Assembly (NCBI GenBank): GCA_015680905.1 | Contig: CM027382.1 | Location: 19,627,501-19,691,500 of the forward strand | Direction of reading: 5' to 3' | DNA length: 64,000 nucleotides | Origin: Coptis chinensis | Taxonomy: Eukaryota; Streptophyta; Magnoliopsida; Ranunculales; Ranunculaceae | Shown here: one piece after another, positions 1-10,960 of the stretch | Position numbering within the stretch: the first letter of the stretch is position 1 | Layout of the letters: the number at the start of each line of letters is the position of its first letter | Made by a program: the position numbers and the translations under genes | The notes under the pieces: generated by a model | Told to the model about the DNA's origin: nothing | The model's database searches: none | Seen by the model: the letters and a program-made list of their open reading frames with translations, nothing else

Positions 1-2
1 GT

Positions 3-368
3 CATACATTCTTTAATATCATAAACTGTGTCATCTCCAATCTGAAAAGAGCACGCACTGTTTGGCATCAGTATCTACTTTTACCTATAACCGCTTGCCG
101 AATTATGAGGACACATTTCTCACAGTTCTCGACTACTTTTCACAATTGGGTTAAAGTAGATTCTATATGCCCGGCGAATAGAATAATTTGTTCATTAAGG
201 TTTCGGCAATGGTGTGCACGTCCTTCACAGTACATGAGGAACGTTCGTTGCTACCTGGACGACAAGGATGTGTTGGCATATTTGAACGAATCAGGGGAAC
301 ACCAATGGAGCACCATTTGGCAAACCATTATCTTTTGGCGCGATGCTAAGGAAATGCATTTCACTTGA
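3..368 (+). CDS. Athila post-pol ORF, C-terminal part (copy A), truncated by window edge
   Basis: An open frame enters from the left edge and ends at TGA 366-368. No stop interrupts the visible ~121 codons. It aligns by eye with the C-terminal half of the minus-strand ORF at 58775-59695 and with the broken copy at 54114-55067. Shared landmarks are a 'YLLxPI' block early on, a central 'CPAN'-like stretch (present here and in the 54 kb copy), and a terminal 'W-R-A' helix with 'W..I..WRDA'. The family resembles the plant-transposon proteins found after pol in Athila elements (PF20167-type); it has no visible transmembrane segment, so calling it envelope-like would rest on position alone. Its molecular role is unknown. 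The start lies outside the window. Confidence 0.6.
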   Translation, partial: HTFFNIINCVISNLKRARTVWHQYLLLPITACRIMRTHFSQFSTTFHNWVKVDSICPANRIICSLRFRQWCARPSQYMRNVRCYLDDKDVLAYLNESGEHQWSTIWQTIIFWRDAKEMHFT

Positions 369-580
369 GATGACGTGAGAATATCAGGACCTACTGGATG
401 GTAAATTTGAAGAGGTCACTGTGTATATATATCTAACTGTATATAGTTGTGTTTAGTGTGTTATTGTTTTTCTTTGTTATTTATGTATAATACATTATGT
501 TATATTAACTGTCTGCTACAGCGATCTAGCCCAAATTTTGCTCACGATTCTCAGGTTATTTCTTTCTTTATTTATTGATA

Positions 581-617
581 CTTCGAGGACTAAGCATCTT
601 TTTGTTTGGGGGGTGTT
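581..617 (+). other. internal polypurine-tract module of Athila A
   Basis: The sequence has GAGGAC, then AAGCAT, then TTTGTTTGGGGGG. It lies about 210 bp after the ORF stop and 1.45 kb before the terminal tract at 2056-2092, which has the same GAGGACAA...TTTGGGGG build. A second-strand primer (cPPT-like) role is inferred from composition and position. Confidence 0.5.
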
Positions 618-2055
618 TTAAACCTTCAGCAAAAATTAGGCAACTTATAGGTTGTATATAGTTTCTAGTTTCTTTTTAATAAATGTACTTAGTGACAAAA
701 ATCTCGCATTAGCATTCGAATTAGGATTTGTTCTTAAGAAACTTAAGATAATACATACGCAATAGTTTTTATATCTTTTCATGAGTATTCATACACTGAG
801 TATCATCGATTGTACATAGCAGTAAGTTTCTGGAACTTACGGTTAGTCTACTTAAATTATCAATCCTGTAAGAATCTTACCAAAAAGCCTCGATATGTGT
901 GATATGTGAGTAATAACACAGAGGAGTAGTTTTTCCGAATAGAGAAAATCATGCGTCTACTTACTTGATCACCATCTGAACCCTAGGCAAGAATTTAGGC
1001 CGTCTTTGGATTGACATAGCCAAAAATTCACACCTGTTATAAATTTTACCGCTAATCACCTCACTGAACCTTTCATCAAACCTTTCACTTTTACCAAAAA
1101 TTCCTTACCCATCTATTAACCCCAAATAAAATAAACCTACCTAAATGATGAGCATGAGAAATATGATGAAATGTAGAAAAATAAAGAGAAAGACTTGTCC
1201 CATATCAATTACTTGCCTCAGGAAAGAAAAAGAAAAGAAAGTTAGAATTATTATTTTTCTTAAGCTTTTGAGAAAAATAAAATAAATAAATAAATAATAG
1301 AACTCCAAAAGCTTAAAAGCAAAGTATGGAAACTCATGTAGAAGCAGGAAAAGAAAACAAGGATTTCTCTAGTGTAAATATCTTGAAGACCTTATTCGCT
1401 CATTCTTGTCATTTTTTATTTTCCATTCCCATTTTCTTTTACACCACCACCTAAGCCCCCACAATACATAATAAATACCTCTAGCACAATTAGAAGTAGG
1501 ATAGTGTGATAATAAGTAGTATATGTGATTGATCTACCTCGGCTCCTCTGTTTGTCCTTGAGATGTGAGAAAATGTGTGCCACTGCATACTAGAGTTAGT
1601 GAAACCTGAGTGGAAAAATTAAGAGCGAATTTGTGTTTCGACACATACCTGTGAGAACCTATTTAAGGACGCTCTCCAAAGTATCCAGAAACGGCCCTGC
1701 TTGCACATTTCAATGTAAAGTTCATTGTATGCATGTTCATATATAAATGTTTTAATTATTGTATGCATATTAACTTGAGTTTCAAAGGAATTAATTCTCG
1801 TTCCCCGCTAAGGAGATATATAAATATATGAGATTAATTTAGGAAACAAGTTTTTGTTACTGAGTCGTTATAGTATAGATGAAGTTTGTGAGTATCTTCT
1901 CTGGAAAACTCTCACGAGGCTATAACTCGTCCACTAGGGAATTCCTAGTGGTTTAAGGTCTTGTTACATACAGTCAATGCAACCGCATTCTACGAAACGA
2001 GAACTAGTTTAGAACTACACATTTTTTGTCACTTATCTGTTAGATGTCTCTTCTT

Positions 2056-2092
2056 TGCTTGAGGACAAACAAAGTGTTGTTTGGGGGTGGTG
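2056..2092 (+). other. terminal polypurine tract of Athila A
   Basis: CTTGAGGACAAAC, then TTTGGGGGTGG, directly abuts the LTR start TGATAAG at 2093. This is the expected primer for plus-strand DNA synthesis in LTR elements. The same arrangement is seen on the minus strand at 56958-56990. Confidence 0.7.
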
Positions 2093-2548
2093 TGATAAGT
2101 ACCCAAAACTGTATTATAAAACCCTGTAGAGACATAACATGTCGGTTAATTGTGTGCTTAATAATCATAAAATAATTGTATTTTCGTACTTTTGCAAGTT
2201 TGCGCAACCAACGTAAAAATAAAGATAAAGCCAGTATTTAAGCACGGAATAGTGTGTCTACTTAAAGCTTTTCGAGTTAGCTCATGCAAAGCTCAACAAA
2301 ACCCGCCTAAAGCCCAGGAACTCCAACAGGACGATTCCAAGTCAGAAAGGGGTTACGTGTACAGAAGCATCAAACTTTCGAAGCTCATATTTCTTGAACC
2401 GGGACTCCGATTTTGGTGAGTGAGCTGCTCAGACGATCAATGCGACGAACTCTATACAAAGGCGGGAAGTTATAAAATTGCCAAAAGACCGGTCCGCCAC
2501 TGGACGCAGTACGTGAACCAACTCTGCAGGCCCACAAGATTGGAGGAG
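2093..2548 (+). mobile_element. Athila A LTR, first segment (interrupted)
   Basis: The LTR begins TGATAAGTACCCAAAACTG after the polypurine tract, matching the minus-strand LTR start at 56957 (TGATAAGAGCCCAAAACTG). It is cut at 2548 by the solo LTR 2549-5924 and resumes at 5930. The 5-bp duplication AGGAG (2544-2548 and 5925-5929) marks the insertion. Confidence 0.7.
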
Positions 2549-2890
2549 TGTAACGCCCGTATTTAAAATATGTATTTATTTATTTATTAATTTATTTATT
2601 TAAAATTTGCTGGATTGGATTTGGGATATGTGGGCCTGATTTCTAGGCCCGAGTCTGTGTTGCGCTTAGGTTTCAAACCCAGGTATATATACATATTTTT
2701 CTAGAGAATAGGGTTTTTTAGATAAAAATAAAATAAAAATGGAGGCGGAGATAAAAGCTTGATTGCTAGAGCGTTGGAGCGCGACAATTTGGACTATGAG
2801 GGATTCGTGGAGCTTTTAATACAGGTGAGTAGTTAGTTTTTCTTTTTCACGGAATCCAGAGTTTTACGGGTATACAGACAAAATTTTACT

Positions 2891-2986
2891 GTCTAAGGTT
2901 TCGTTCATTTTTCTGTAGTTATTCTGCTATAATGTCGAGTCTAAGGTTTCGTTCATTTTTCTGTAGTTATTCTGCTATAATGTCAA
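2891..2986 (+). repeat. 48-bp tandem duplication in solo LTR 1
   Basis: Two adjacent copies with period 48 start at 2891 and 2939, each beginning GTCTAAGGTTTCG; they are nearly identical, which implies a recent duplication. Confidence 0.85.
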
Positions 2987-3033
2987 AGTGTTAAACGGGT
3001 TAAATGTTAGTATAGTGTTTGCTTAATTATTGA

Positions 3034-3505
3034 ACTGTCGAAGCTTCGAGAAGCTGTCAATGGCGGCGCGAGCCAAACCAACGTTTGTCCTGTATTTGGT
3101 TTGAAACTGCTATACTGTTTTGGTGTGGGTTGATTTTATTTTGATTTGGTTGATGTCGGGGGACGTCGGGATGGAAATTTGGGTGTGTTGTTGGAGCTTG
3201 AAAGGCCGGTAATAGCATCGCAAGAAATCGTCCGGATTTTGATTTGAACTCATTTTTTTTGTTGTGATGTTAGTTATTGGTTGTTAAGGGTTGATTGGGG
3301 GCTGGATAGTAGGGCGAATTGAAGCTTGGAGAAGAAGCGTTAATGGCGGCCCAGATAAAATCGCCCAATCTATGATTTGGAAATATATTAGTTGGATCTT
3401 GATGTTATATGTTATGTTTTGCTTTTTGATTGGGTGATTGAATGTTGGATTGGGTGGGGGCTATCGAAGCCCGTAGAAGCCATTAATGGAGGTCAAAAAT
3501 TATAG
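3034..3505 (+). repeat. four imperfect ~140-bp units with a GAAGCTT...TAATGGCG core
   Basis: Cores lie near 3036, 3192, 3316 and 3463. Each reads roughly GAAGCTT, GAGAAG, then TAATGGCG. Matching cores occur in solo LTR 2 near 24655, 24848, 25000 and 25132, so the array predates the split of the two LTRs. Confidence 0.6.
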
Positions 3506-4675
3506 ATCTAGTTTTGATGAAGAATATGGAGTGAATGATTTGGGGATTTTGTTTTTATTAATGTTGTTTGGTTTTTGATGAGGAGGGAAACCACTGGGTT
3601 GGAAGGGGAGGACGAGTGGAGGTGGTGGTGGCCGATTTGGTGGTTGGTGGAGCTGAGGGAGATGACCGGTTGGGCCTTGGGCCAAAACCTATTAGTGGGC
3701 TTGGGTCGGAACCAAGTGGGTTGGTTTTGTTTGGGCCAAAAATCTATTTTAGTTTTGGGCCGGTTTTTATATTAGTTGCTGGGTCGAAATCTAATTTTTA
3801 TGTTGGGCCGGTTCTATTTCTTGTTGGGGCCAGTTCTAATTGTGTTTTGGTTGGGCCGGTTCTGATTTCCATTTTTGGGCCTAAACACTAGTTAGTGGTT
3901 GGGCCGGATTAATCTTAAGTTTTGGACCAGTTTAGTTTAAGTTTGGGCCAATTTCTTTTATTTCTTTAGGCCGAACCAATTAAAGTTTTGTGCCAGTTTA
4001 AGTTTCATTTTTCTTAACTTGGGTCTAACCCAATTAGCTTTCTTTGGGCCAGTTTCAAGTTTCTTTTGGGGTCGGTCCATATAACTTAAAATAGATTCAA
4101 TGGGGTCTTTAAATATTTAAATTTTTGGGCTTTGACTGTGGACTTTTGACGGTTGACCAATTTGACTTGAGTTGTGATTTGGACTCGAATAATTATGTGA
4201 TATTTGGACTTGAGTTGTTCTTTTTTTTTTTAAAGTCATTTCATTTTGACATTGGTAGAATGGATATATATTTTGATTATTTATATACTATTTATATTGT
4301 GCCTCTGATGGTGAATTGGGTTCACATAAATATATTGAACGAATGCATTACATGATTGATTACTATTATGAGTTGCTACTTAAATGAATTGTAGTATGAA
4401 TGCTTGAGATATTCCATATGGTGTAGTGAAATATATGATTGGCACGTGAAATAATAAGTTTCAAAATTTGATATAGAGATATTTGGATATCGTGCAATGA
4501 ATAGTATTGGCACATGATAATGTGGATTGTATTATAACGAGAAACGTTGAGCTTCAGTACAATTAAATATAGTGGCATGAGATAGAATAAGAATTATTTT
4601 GAGATATAAAGGTATGACACTTGAATAAATTACATAACGAAAATCCTAGAACCTAGCTACCACAACTCATGTGAT

Positions 4676-4815
4676 TTGGCCCCAGTGATAGGCGTATGTA
4701 ATATGATTGGCCCTTCGGGCGTTTCAGTGAATCTGAATGGCCCTTCTAGCGTAAGTAATGTAATTGGCCCTTCTAGCATTTCAGTGAAGCTGAATGGCCC
4801 TTTTGGCGTAGCCGA
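4676..4815 (+). repeat. short tandem repeats (TGGCCCTTCNRGCGT type)
   Basis: Several ~30-bp copies carry GGCCCTTC followed by a variable GCGT/GCATTT stretch. Counterparts of the same style sit at 25930-26050 in solo LTR 2 and at 18130-18340 in solo LTR 3, all upstream of the LTR end. Confidence 0.6.
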
Positions 4816-5257
4816 ATGGTGGCTTGATTATTCTGTTCGCAAATTTAGAACGAGACGCGCTATATTTTATGTCGAATAGTGGTAGTACTCACATAATGGC
4901 TTCCGTGTGAGGGTTACCTGGTATGTGATATCCCGCTTATGGTAGCTACGCACGGAATGGTTCATTATGTGAGGGGAGGCATGTGGATGTACATGTTCAG
5001 CGTTGGGTAGCGATTGTAGTAGCTAGGGAAACTAGGTAAGACATAGATACGACGTGATTTTAGAGACACGCAAAGAAAGCCTTAAATACTATAATTATGA
5101 TAATATGTTGGTTAATGATATATCTTTAAATATATGATTATATATGGTTTTGCAGAAGGGTGGGTCAAACTAATTACTTGTGTAGAGACGACCCACTCTG
5201 TAATTGAGCATGAAATGCGGTAAGTATAGAATATGCTTGGCTGGTTATTAGTTTAGT

Positions 5258-5425
5258 TAGAACCTGAGGCGCATCGGTTGAGGAACTAAATGCCTTTGTA
5301 TTATTGTTGGGAAGCTAAGGCGCCTCGATGGAGGAACTACATGCCTTATTTATTATGCGTATGGTATGTTGTATTAGTCGTTGGAAGTTAAGGCGCCTCG
5401 GTAGAGAAACTAACTGCCTTATGGA
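5258..5425 (+). repeat. three ~60-70-bp units with AAGGCGCCTCG core
   Basis: Three copies of a unit with GCGCCTCGRT followed by GAGGAACTA and ATGCCTT occur near 5265, 5315 and 5390, within solo LTR 1. Confidence 0.65.
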
Positions 5426-5924
5426 TTTTGTATATATATGTATAAGTATATGTTATATTTTAGGGTTACTCACACCAGCATTGTTTATAATGTTGACCCG
5501 ATTTGCATGTTTGGTTATTGGGTGTGTTCATTAAATGAACATATATAGTTGATAAGTCTTGACAGGTTTAATGTTGAAGAAAGTTGGTTGCTGCTTGTGG
5601 TTTGTATTAGCGTCGCATTCAGGATATGTTTTGTGTTTCCCTTAAGGTGTAATAGATTTTAGTTGAGACAAACGTTGTTTTATATTTTCAGTTGTAATTA
5701 TAACTAAATAGGGTTGAAAGGAGATTTGTAACTTAATCAGATTCCTGAATTTTTGTAACGAAGAAGACTTTTGTTTAATTTGAAATTTTTATTGGTTTTT
5801 AATTATCCGCGTATTTAAACTGATTATGGGTTTTTGGGAGTTGAGAGTGCATCACACCTCGAAAATCGAAGAGTCATGAACAAATATTGTTTTTCCGAAT
5901 TCTGTCGAAATTCGGGGTGTGACA

Positions 5925-6010
5925 AGGAGTCATCAAGCAAGTCAAGACAAAATATACAAATTATTGGCACAAATTGACACCTTGCATGACATTAATTAAG
6001 TTGACTAGAT
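5925..6010 (+). mobile_element. Athila A LTR, second segment between two nested solo LTRs
   Basis: This short stretch starts with the AGGAG target duplication and ends with TAGAT, the target duplication of the next solo LTR. By position it is the continuation of the LTR interrupted at 2548; it is too short for independent identification. Confidence 0.5.
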
Positions 6011-7274
6011 TGATAGGGTTATATACTAAAAGCATTACTTTTGTATTACCACTAATTCTTTATATTTTGAATGAGAATCATATGGGCAAATATTATGCAT
6101 ATTATATATGTTATTAGTTATATGCATATGTCTAATACTTTATGTTGTAGATGATATGGTGTGAACACACAGAAGATCATATCATCAGTACCTTATAAAG
6201 TATAAGTAAATGTTCACAACCTAAATAGATTTGGACAAACCATTGGTATGGTTGTAGTATAATCTGGTATTAGTCTATCTTGACTATAGGATTACACTAG
6301 TACACTTTGTGTGTATTGAACAGGACCAAGTGAGGTTGTTTCTCTTTATACTCACTATATAAGAGAACAAACACCTCTGTTGTTATGGATACTTGTCCTC
6401 TTAATCCGGATATAATAATGGGCACTTACGTGCATTGTACATTGCTTTAAATCATCAATGAGTGAGATTCATTTGTGAATCAACAAACTCGATGGATTGG
6501 TTAATGATATTGTATGTAAGGTGTGATGTTGATTATAGAAGGAATATGTGTCCCGCAAGAAGTCGGGCTGATGATGTCCCCTTGAGGAGCTCATAATGAT
6601 TGTCATGTAAACCCTGTGGGTGGATTTGATCTGACATGACAATGAGGTTGAGTGGTACTACTCAAGGACATAAGAAGTTGATTAATGTAGTTGTCAGTAA
6701 CTTGACTTAATTAACGGGCATTCGATATCTTAAACACGGGGAGATCAACGAGCATATAATATGGAGCCCATAAACGCTGACACATAATTTGGGATTAGGG
6801 TGGTAGTACAACAATGGCCTTTAGTGGAATAAGCCATTTGTTGACGAACTTAGGCCGTGTGTTCTGGGCGAACATGGGAAGCCCAAGTCCGTCAGGAGGC
6901 CCAACCCTAATTTCTCCTCATGGTCCCTGTTGTAGCCTATAAATAGAATCATTTCTTCTTGGCCATTTTTTACTATTCATCTTGATGGAAAAGAGAGGCA
7001 AGGAAAGATAGATCCAAATCGGTTCTAGCTTTGTGAGAAAGAAAGGGGTTGGTAGATCGTTGCCCACACAACGTCCAATCTATTGAAAGGAATATAACAG
7101 AAGATCAAGGGGTTAATTTCGGATTTCATATAGCTATTGGATTCTCAGAGATTACATCTTAGCCGATTCTAAAAGGTATGTTTTCCATTCCAAAACCATG
7201 AACCCCATTAATTCCGCTGCGCTTGGGTTTTCGCGGTTTGTAGAAATATTCATTCTGAAATAACGGTTCATACA
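6011..7274 (+). mobile_element. solo LTR (probably Copia), 1.26 kb
   Basis: The segment begins TGATAGGG and ends TTCATACA, and it is bracketed by the perfect 5-bp direct repeat TAGAT (6006-6010 and 7275-7279). It has a promoter-like TATAAATAGAA near 6940. There is no internal coding sequence. The general text resembles long Copia LTRs, but the superfamily call is inference; the TG...CA ends and target duplication are direct evidence for an LTR insertion. Orientation is inferred from the TATA-like site. Confidence 0.7.
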
Positions 7275-7279
7275 TAGAT

Positions 7280-8391
7280 TTAGGTGCTAATAGTATAAAA
7301 AAAATGTAAGGTGTAAAATTGTTTTGATTTGAAGATAAGATAGAATTTAATGTAATTAAGTGCAGAAGTTAATTCACGTGGATGAAAGGGGAGAAAGCTC
7401 TTGAAATGCACTAATTTGTATTGATTTTTAGAGGCACTCCATTCATTCCATGTTCATGCATTCATTTTTCTAAGTTAAGCTTTAGTTTGGTGTAATAGTG
7501 TTAATGGAAGCCACTTTAGTTTTCTAAATAAAATTTCTTACTTTCTAACTTAAAAATTCAACTCTTTGCATCCTTCTTCTTCTTCTTCTTCTTCTTTAAT
7601 TCAGCATACATCAACCATCTCTTTGCAAATCTTTCCTAGGATCATGAGCTAAAACCCTCCCCAAGGGAGGGTTAATGATACTCATGTGAGGATCAGTGCA
7701 CGTTTTAGGGGTCTACAATTACTGCTTAGAGGCTTAGGTTTTCTTTGACACCCAATTACAAAATGACTGAGACCGACAAATTTTGGAGCCTGAAGCTTTA
7801 GAAAAGCTAGCGCACGTGACCCATTGACACTAGGATCAATCGCGCGCGCAAGTCCTGGAGAATCCAGATTTTTATCTTTGTCCGGATGGTGTGGAATGAA
7901 ACCAGGAGTTGAAGATACATTTCATAGATGAAATATCTCGAAAACTCCTCATGCTAGCAAGATGGACTCAGAGATGAGTACATCTTGCTAGGAATCGATA
8001 CTCGAATCAGTTCGGGTTTGTCTATGAACCCGAGATTGATTAGAGATGGAGTGATTTTATTTCCTAAAAAGCTATGTAACTAGTCTTGCATGAGTAGGTT
8101 AACCCTCTCCTTATCTTTCTCTCTCTATTTATTTAAGAAACAACTTGCAAATTTTAGATAACTTGTGTAGTAAGTAATCGTTAGGAAAAAGAAATCTTCA
8201 AAATACCTAATTAAAAATCCTTCTCACTTAGTTCTCTAAGGTGCTAGAATTTCAGTTGTGATATCATTCTTATCTTAAGGTTGGAACGAAACTCTTACTC
8301 TAAACATACAGACGATTACACGTGAGTAAGGAAATCTTGAGTTTTAGTACGTAGTAGGTTGTGAAAGTTCAATTTCATAAGAGACATAAAA
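7280..8391. other. no gene; probable Athila LTR tail and flanking DNA
   Basis: I see no gene. A CTT microsatellite lies at about 7567-7597. The stretch near 7645-7675 (AAACCCTCCC...GGGAGGGTTAAT) resembles the 3' part of Athila LTRs and has a loose counterpart at 52560-52600, so this may be the rest of the interrupted LTR. The LTR end could not be placed. Confidence 0.35.
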
Positions 8392-9090
8392 GTGCTAACA
8401 TCAAATAAAAATAAGATGATTTTGCCTGAGCGAGCAATGCCAATTACTTCTCTTCTAAATGGAATTCGGATGAACATAATGAGACACGTTTATGACTATC
8501 GGGTGATGGCATCAAAGCTAACCAGATTAGCTGAGGAGGTAATCATTTCCTCCCGATATGTTAGTCGACCATTCACAGCATTAAGGGCTAGTGAGTATGT
8601 CTACTCGATTACCAGCTTCGAGCGTACCGATACGGTAGACCTACTAAACAGATGTTGTAGTTGTGTCTTCTTTCAACAAGTAGGTCTTCCATGCAGCCAT
8701 GCGATGAAAACCATTAACGATGCTAAGTTCAATGTGTATGGCTATTGCCTGCCATGGTACTCGAAGGAAACGATGATGGATTCCTATCAAGAGAACTAGA
8801 CACCTTTGAAAGGAAAAAAACAGTGGCATTGGTTAAGTGACTGCATCATGGTCCGTCCTCCCGTAGATGAGATAATGCCTGGACGGCCACAAAAAAAGAG
8901 AAAATGATCTAAAGGGGAGGGTGTTCCAGTGCAAAAGAGAAGATGTAGTCGTTATGGTGGCCTTGGACACAACTGTGCAACCTGTAATGTTTCGACTAAT
9001 GATGCCGTTTGGATTGACTTTTCAGCCGGAGTTACACCAGATTTTAGCAATGAAGACTTCATCTGAAGCAACCGTCAGCTACACACTCAT
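8392..9090 (+). pseudogene. Mutator-like (MULE/MuDR) transposase, C-terminal fragment
   Basis: The 135 readable codons at 8392-8799 show the end of a MULE transposase: 'LLNGIRM' and a SWIM zinc finger C-x-C...G-L-P-C-S-H-A around residues 88-105. Past the stop at 8797-8799 the same frame continues with a basic 'PGRPQKKRK' stretch and a zinc-knuckle-like 'RCSRYGGLGHNCATC', the usual tail of plant MULE transposases. Thus at least two in-frame stops (about 8799 and 8909) break a formerly continuous frame, and the catalytic DDE core upstream is missing. In the intact family the protein binds the terminal inverted repeats and catalyses cut-and-paste transposition. No clear MULE TIRs were found around it. 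Confidence 0.8.
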
Positions 9091-9099
9091 TAACTGTCA

Positions 9100-9819
9100 G
9101 CACGTTTTGTTTTTTTTGGAAATCCGACTCCCACTAGCAAAATGTTCTTGGTTATTTATGTTATATTTGGATATACTTATGTTTTGGGATTTCTATACGT
9201 GCTTTGTGAAATGGAAGGTTCAGCCGTCTACACTAGCAACAACTGTGCATGTGGACCGAGCCATTTTGTTATTAAATCTAATGAAATTGCAATTTCTGTT
9301 CCTATACTATCGTATTTTAAGGAAACATTTTCCCACCAATTGCTTTCCCTCTCAAAAGAATTCCCGACCAACTTTTTCCCATCAAAGCTAGCATCACAAA
9401 GGTGGGCTGGAAGTGTCATTCTTAACTGTCATCCTAAGATGTATCTTATATCAACAACACAAAAATTTTAACTTTGATACTATACGAAAATACTCCTACC
9501 CAAGAATAACACTATTTTTGTTGGCATCACTGTACCAATCAAATAGACAATAATATATATAAAGTTACAAACTTGCATACTAAGATGTATGATACATCAG
9601 CAACTTAAGCCATAAACAAGCGCATAATTAAAACTATCAGGTTCACTTAAATAAACATTCATAACTTATGTACAAAATAGTATTATCCAATTACAAGTGA
9701 AACAAAAGTTTACTTTAAGCTAAGCTAAAGTGTAGTGTTTAATAATACATACTGAAGTTCAAAAAAAGTAATTGGCATCCTAAACTGTATCGTATATCAA
9801 TAACTCACAATGACTTAGT
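9100..9819. other. no gene; probable MULE flank
   Basis: AT-rich DNA between the transposase fragment and the repeat-coding stretch. I see no supported coding or RNA feature. Confidence 0.4.
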
Positions 9820-10170
9820 TCTCTTGTGGGCATAAAGTGTAGCATTGTGGGCCTCTTCCTGAATACCATCTTCATCGTTGTTCCCCTGCTTCTCAGTACC
9901 ATCTTCACCAGTGTTCTCATCATGCTCACTTACAGTTTGAGCATTGTTCCCCATTTGCACAACATTCTCTTGGGCAATGCACACCTCCTTTTGACTACCA
10001 TCTTAAGCATTGTTCCCCTCTTGCTTAACATTCTCTTGGCCAATGTCTATCTCCTTTTGAGTACTATCTTCACCTTTCTTCACCTCTTACTCAGCATTCT
10101 CTTGGGCAATGTCTACCTCCTTTTGACTACAATCTTCAACTTTCTTCACCTCTTGCTCAACATTTAATTT
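9820..10170 (-). pseudogene. decayed charged repeat-coding stretch
   Basis: On the minus strand one frame reads as an acidic/glutamine-rich repeat with 'QKEVDIAQEN', 'QKEIDIGQEN' and 'QKEVCIAQEN' about 30 residues apart, followed by 'EDG' repeats. Two stop codons interrupt it. The regular spacing and charged composition suggest a real former coding region with internal tandem duplication, lying convergent with the MULE transposase remnant; it may be a second MULE-borne gene. I do not recognise the protein. The plus-strand frame over the same bases is Leu-rich and is most likely its shadow. Confidence 0.4.
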
Positions 10171-10294
10171 GTTGGGCAATGTTGTCCACGTCCTTTTGAC
10201 TACGAGTTCTTCATCATGCAACAAATATCATATATAAGTGAGAAACAATGCCTCAATATGTCACAATTCAACAAATCATTACTTAAAACACTTA

Positions 10295-10960
10295 CACAAT
10301 CACCACCAGTTCAGTTCCCAAAACTCTAAAAGTGGCTGACCTATATTTCGAAAGTAGCTACCATATATATACATCACATCCAAGAAATTTTTGGCTTATG
10401 TACTGAAAAACACGTGTTCAACATTCAACAAATATCATCTATAAGTGACAAACATATTCGTCAGTATGTACACTCACAGAATAAATTAAATAAAACTAAA
10501 ACTTAAAATTTTTAAATTAAAGTGAATAAATAATAATAATAATAAATCACCACCAATTCAGTTCCGAAAACCCATAAAAGTAGCTGACATATGTTTGGAA
10601 AGTAACTACTATATATATATAGTATTACATGCAAGAGCTCAACATTCAACAAATATCATATATACATAACAAACAGATTCCTCAGTATGTAATTCGCTAA
10701 AAAACCAACAAATTAAAACTTATAGAAACTTAAAAAGATAATAATAAAATAACAAACATAATCACTAGTAGTTTGGACTCTATCACAGATAAACAAATTA
10801 CAACTTAAAGAAACTTAATATGCCAAAAAAATGAGATAAACAATCACCACTAGTTCAGTACCAAAAATCATATAGTTGCCAGCATATTATATGAAAGTAA
10901 CTGTCATATGCATACAATTAACACATTCAAGAAAAAACTTTACACAAAATGTACTAAAAA
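10295..10960. repeat. three dispersed ~100-150-bp repeats, ~250-300 bp apart
   Basis: Copies start near 10301, 10548 and 10846 with CACCACYARTTCAGT, followed by GTAGCTRNCATAT and an AT run. They lie in non-coding AT-rich DNA after the MULE remnant. Confidence 0.55.

Larger units (their letters stand above)
1..2092 (+). mobile_element. Athila-type gypsy retrotransposon A, 3' internal region
   Basis: This is the post-pol part of a Ty3/gypsy Athila-like element cut by the window start. It holds the end of an extra ORF (3-368), an internal polypurine-tract module (581-617), about 1.45 kb of non-coding DNA and the terminal polypurine tract directly before an LTR that starts TGATAAG. The same order recurs on the minus strand at 56958-59695 and, decayed, at 54114-55560. 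The block around 1901-1975 (CTATAACTCGTCC core) recurs near 57100 (minus) and 44190-44250, which ties the copies together. The rest of pol lies outside the window. No intact coding function is inferred here beyond the ORF entry. Confidence 0.75.
2549..5924 (+). mobile_element. long solo LTR 1 (gypsy, Tekay/Del-like), 3.4 kb
   Basis: The element starts TGTAACGCCCG and ends GGGGTGTGACA, near-inverted termini typical of long plant gypsy LTRs. It is flanked by the perfect 5-bp direct repeat AGGAG. No primer site, internal domain or second LTR is present, so it is a solo LTR left by LTR-LTR recombination. It sits inside the Athila A LTR and is therefore younger. Internally it has a CAG/GTGAGT donor-like site at about 2823, four ~140-bp repeat units (3034-3505), T-G-G-G-C-C rich repeats (3660-4080), a GTTGAC/TTTGAC block near 4130, short repeats at 4676-4815 and 5258-5425, and an acceptor-like TTTTGCAG at about 5148-5155. 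Lineage assignment to Tekay/Del is inference from LTR length and termini. Confidence 0.85.

Noticed and set aside
3568-3891. Gly/Val-rich plus-strand frame inside solo LTR 1
   Set aside because: It is produced by TGGGCC-type repeats in the LTR and overlaps a proline-rich minus frame; no domain or codon pattern supports a gene.
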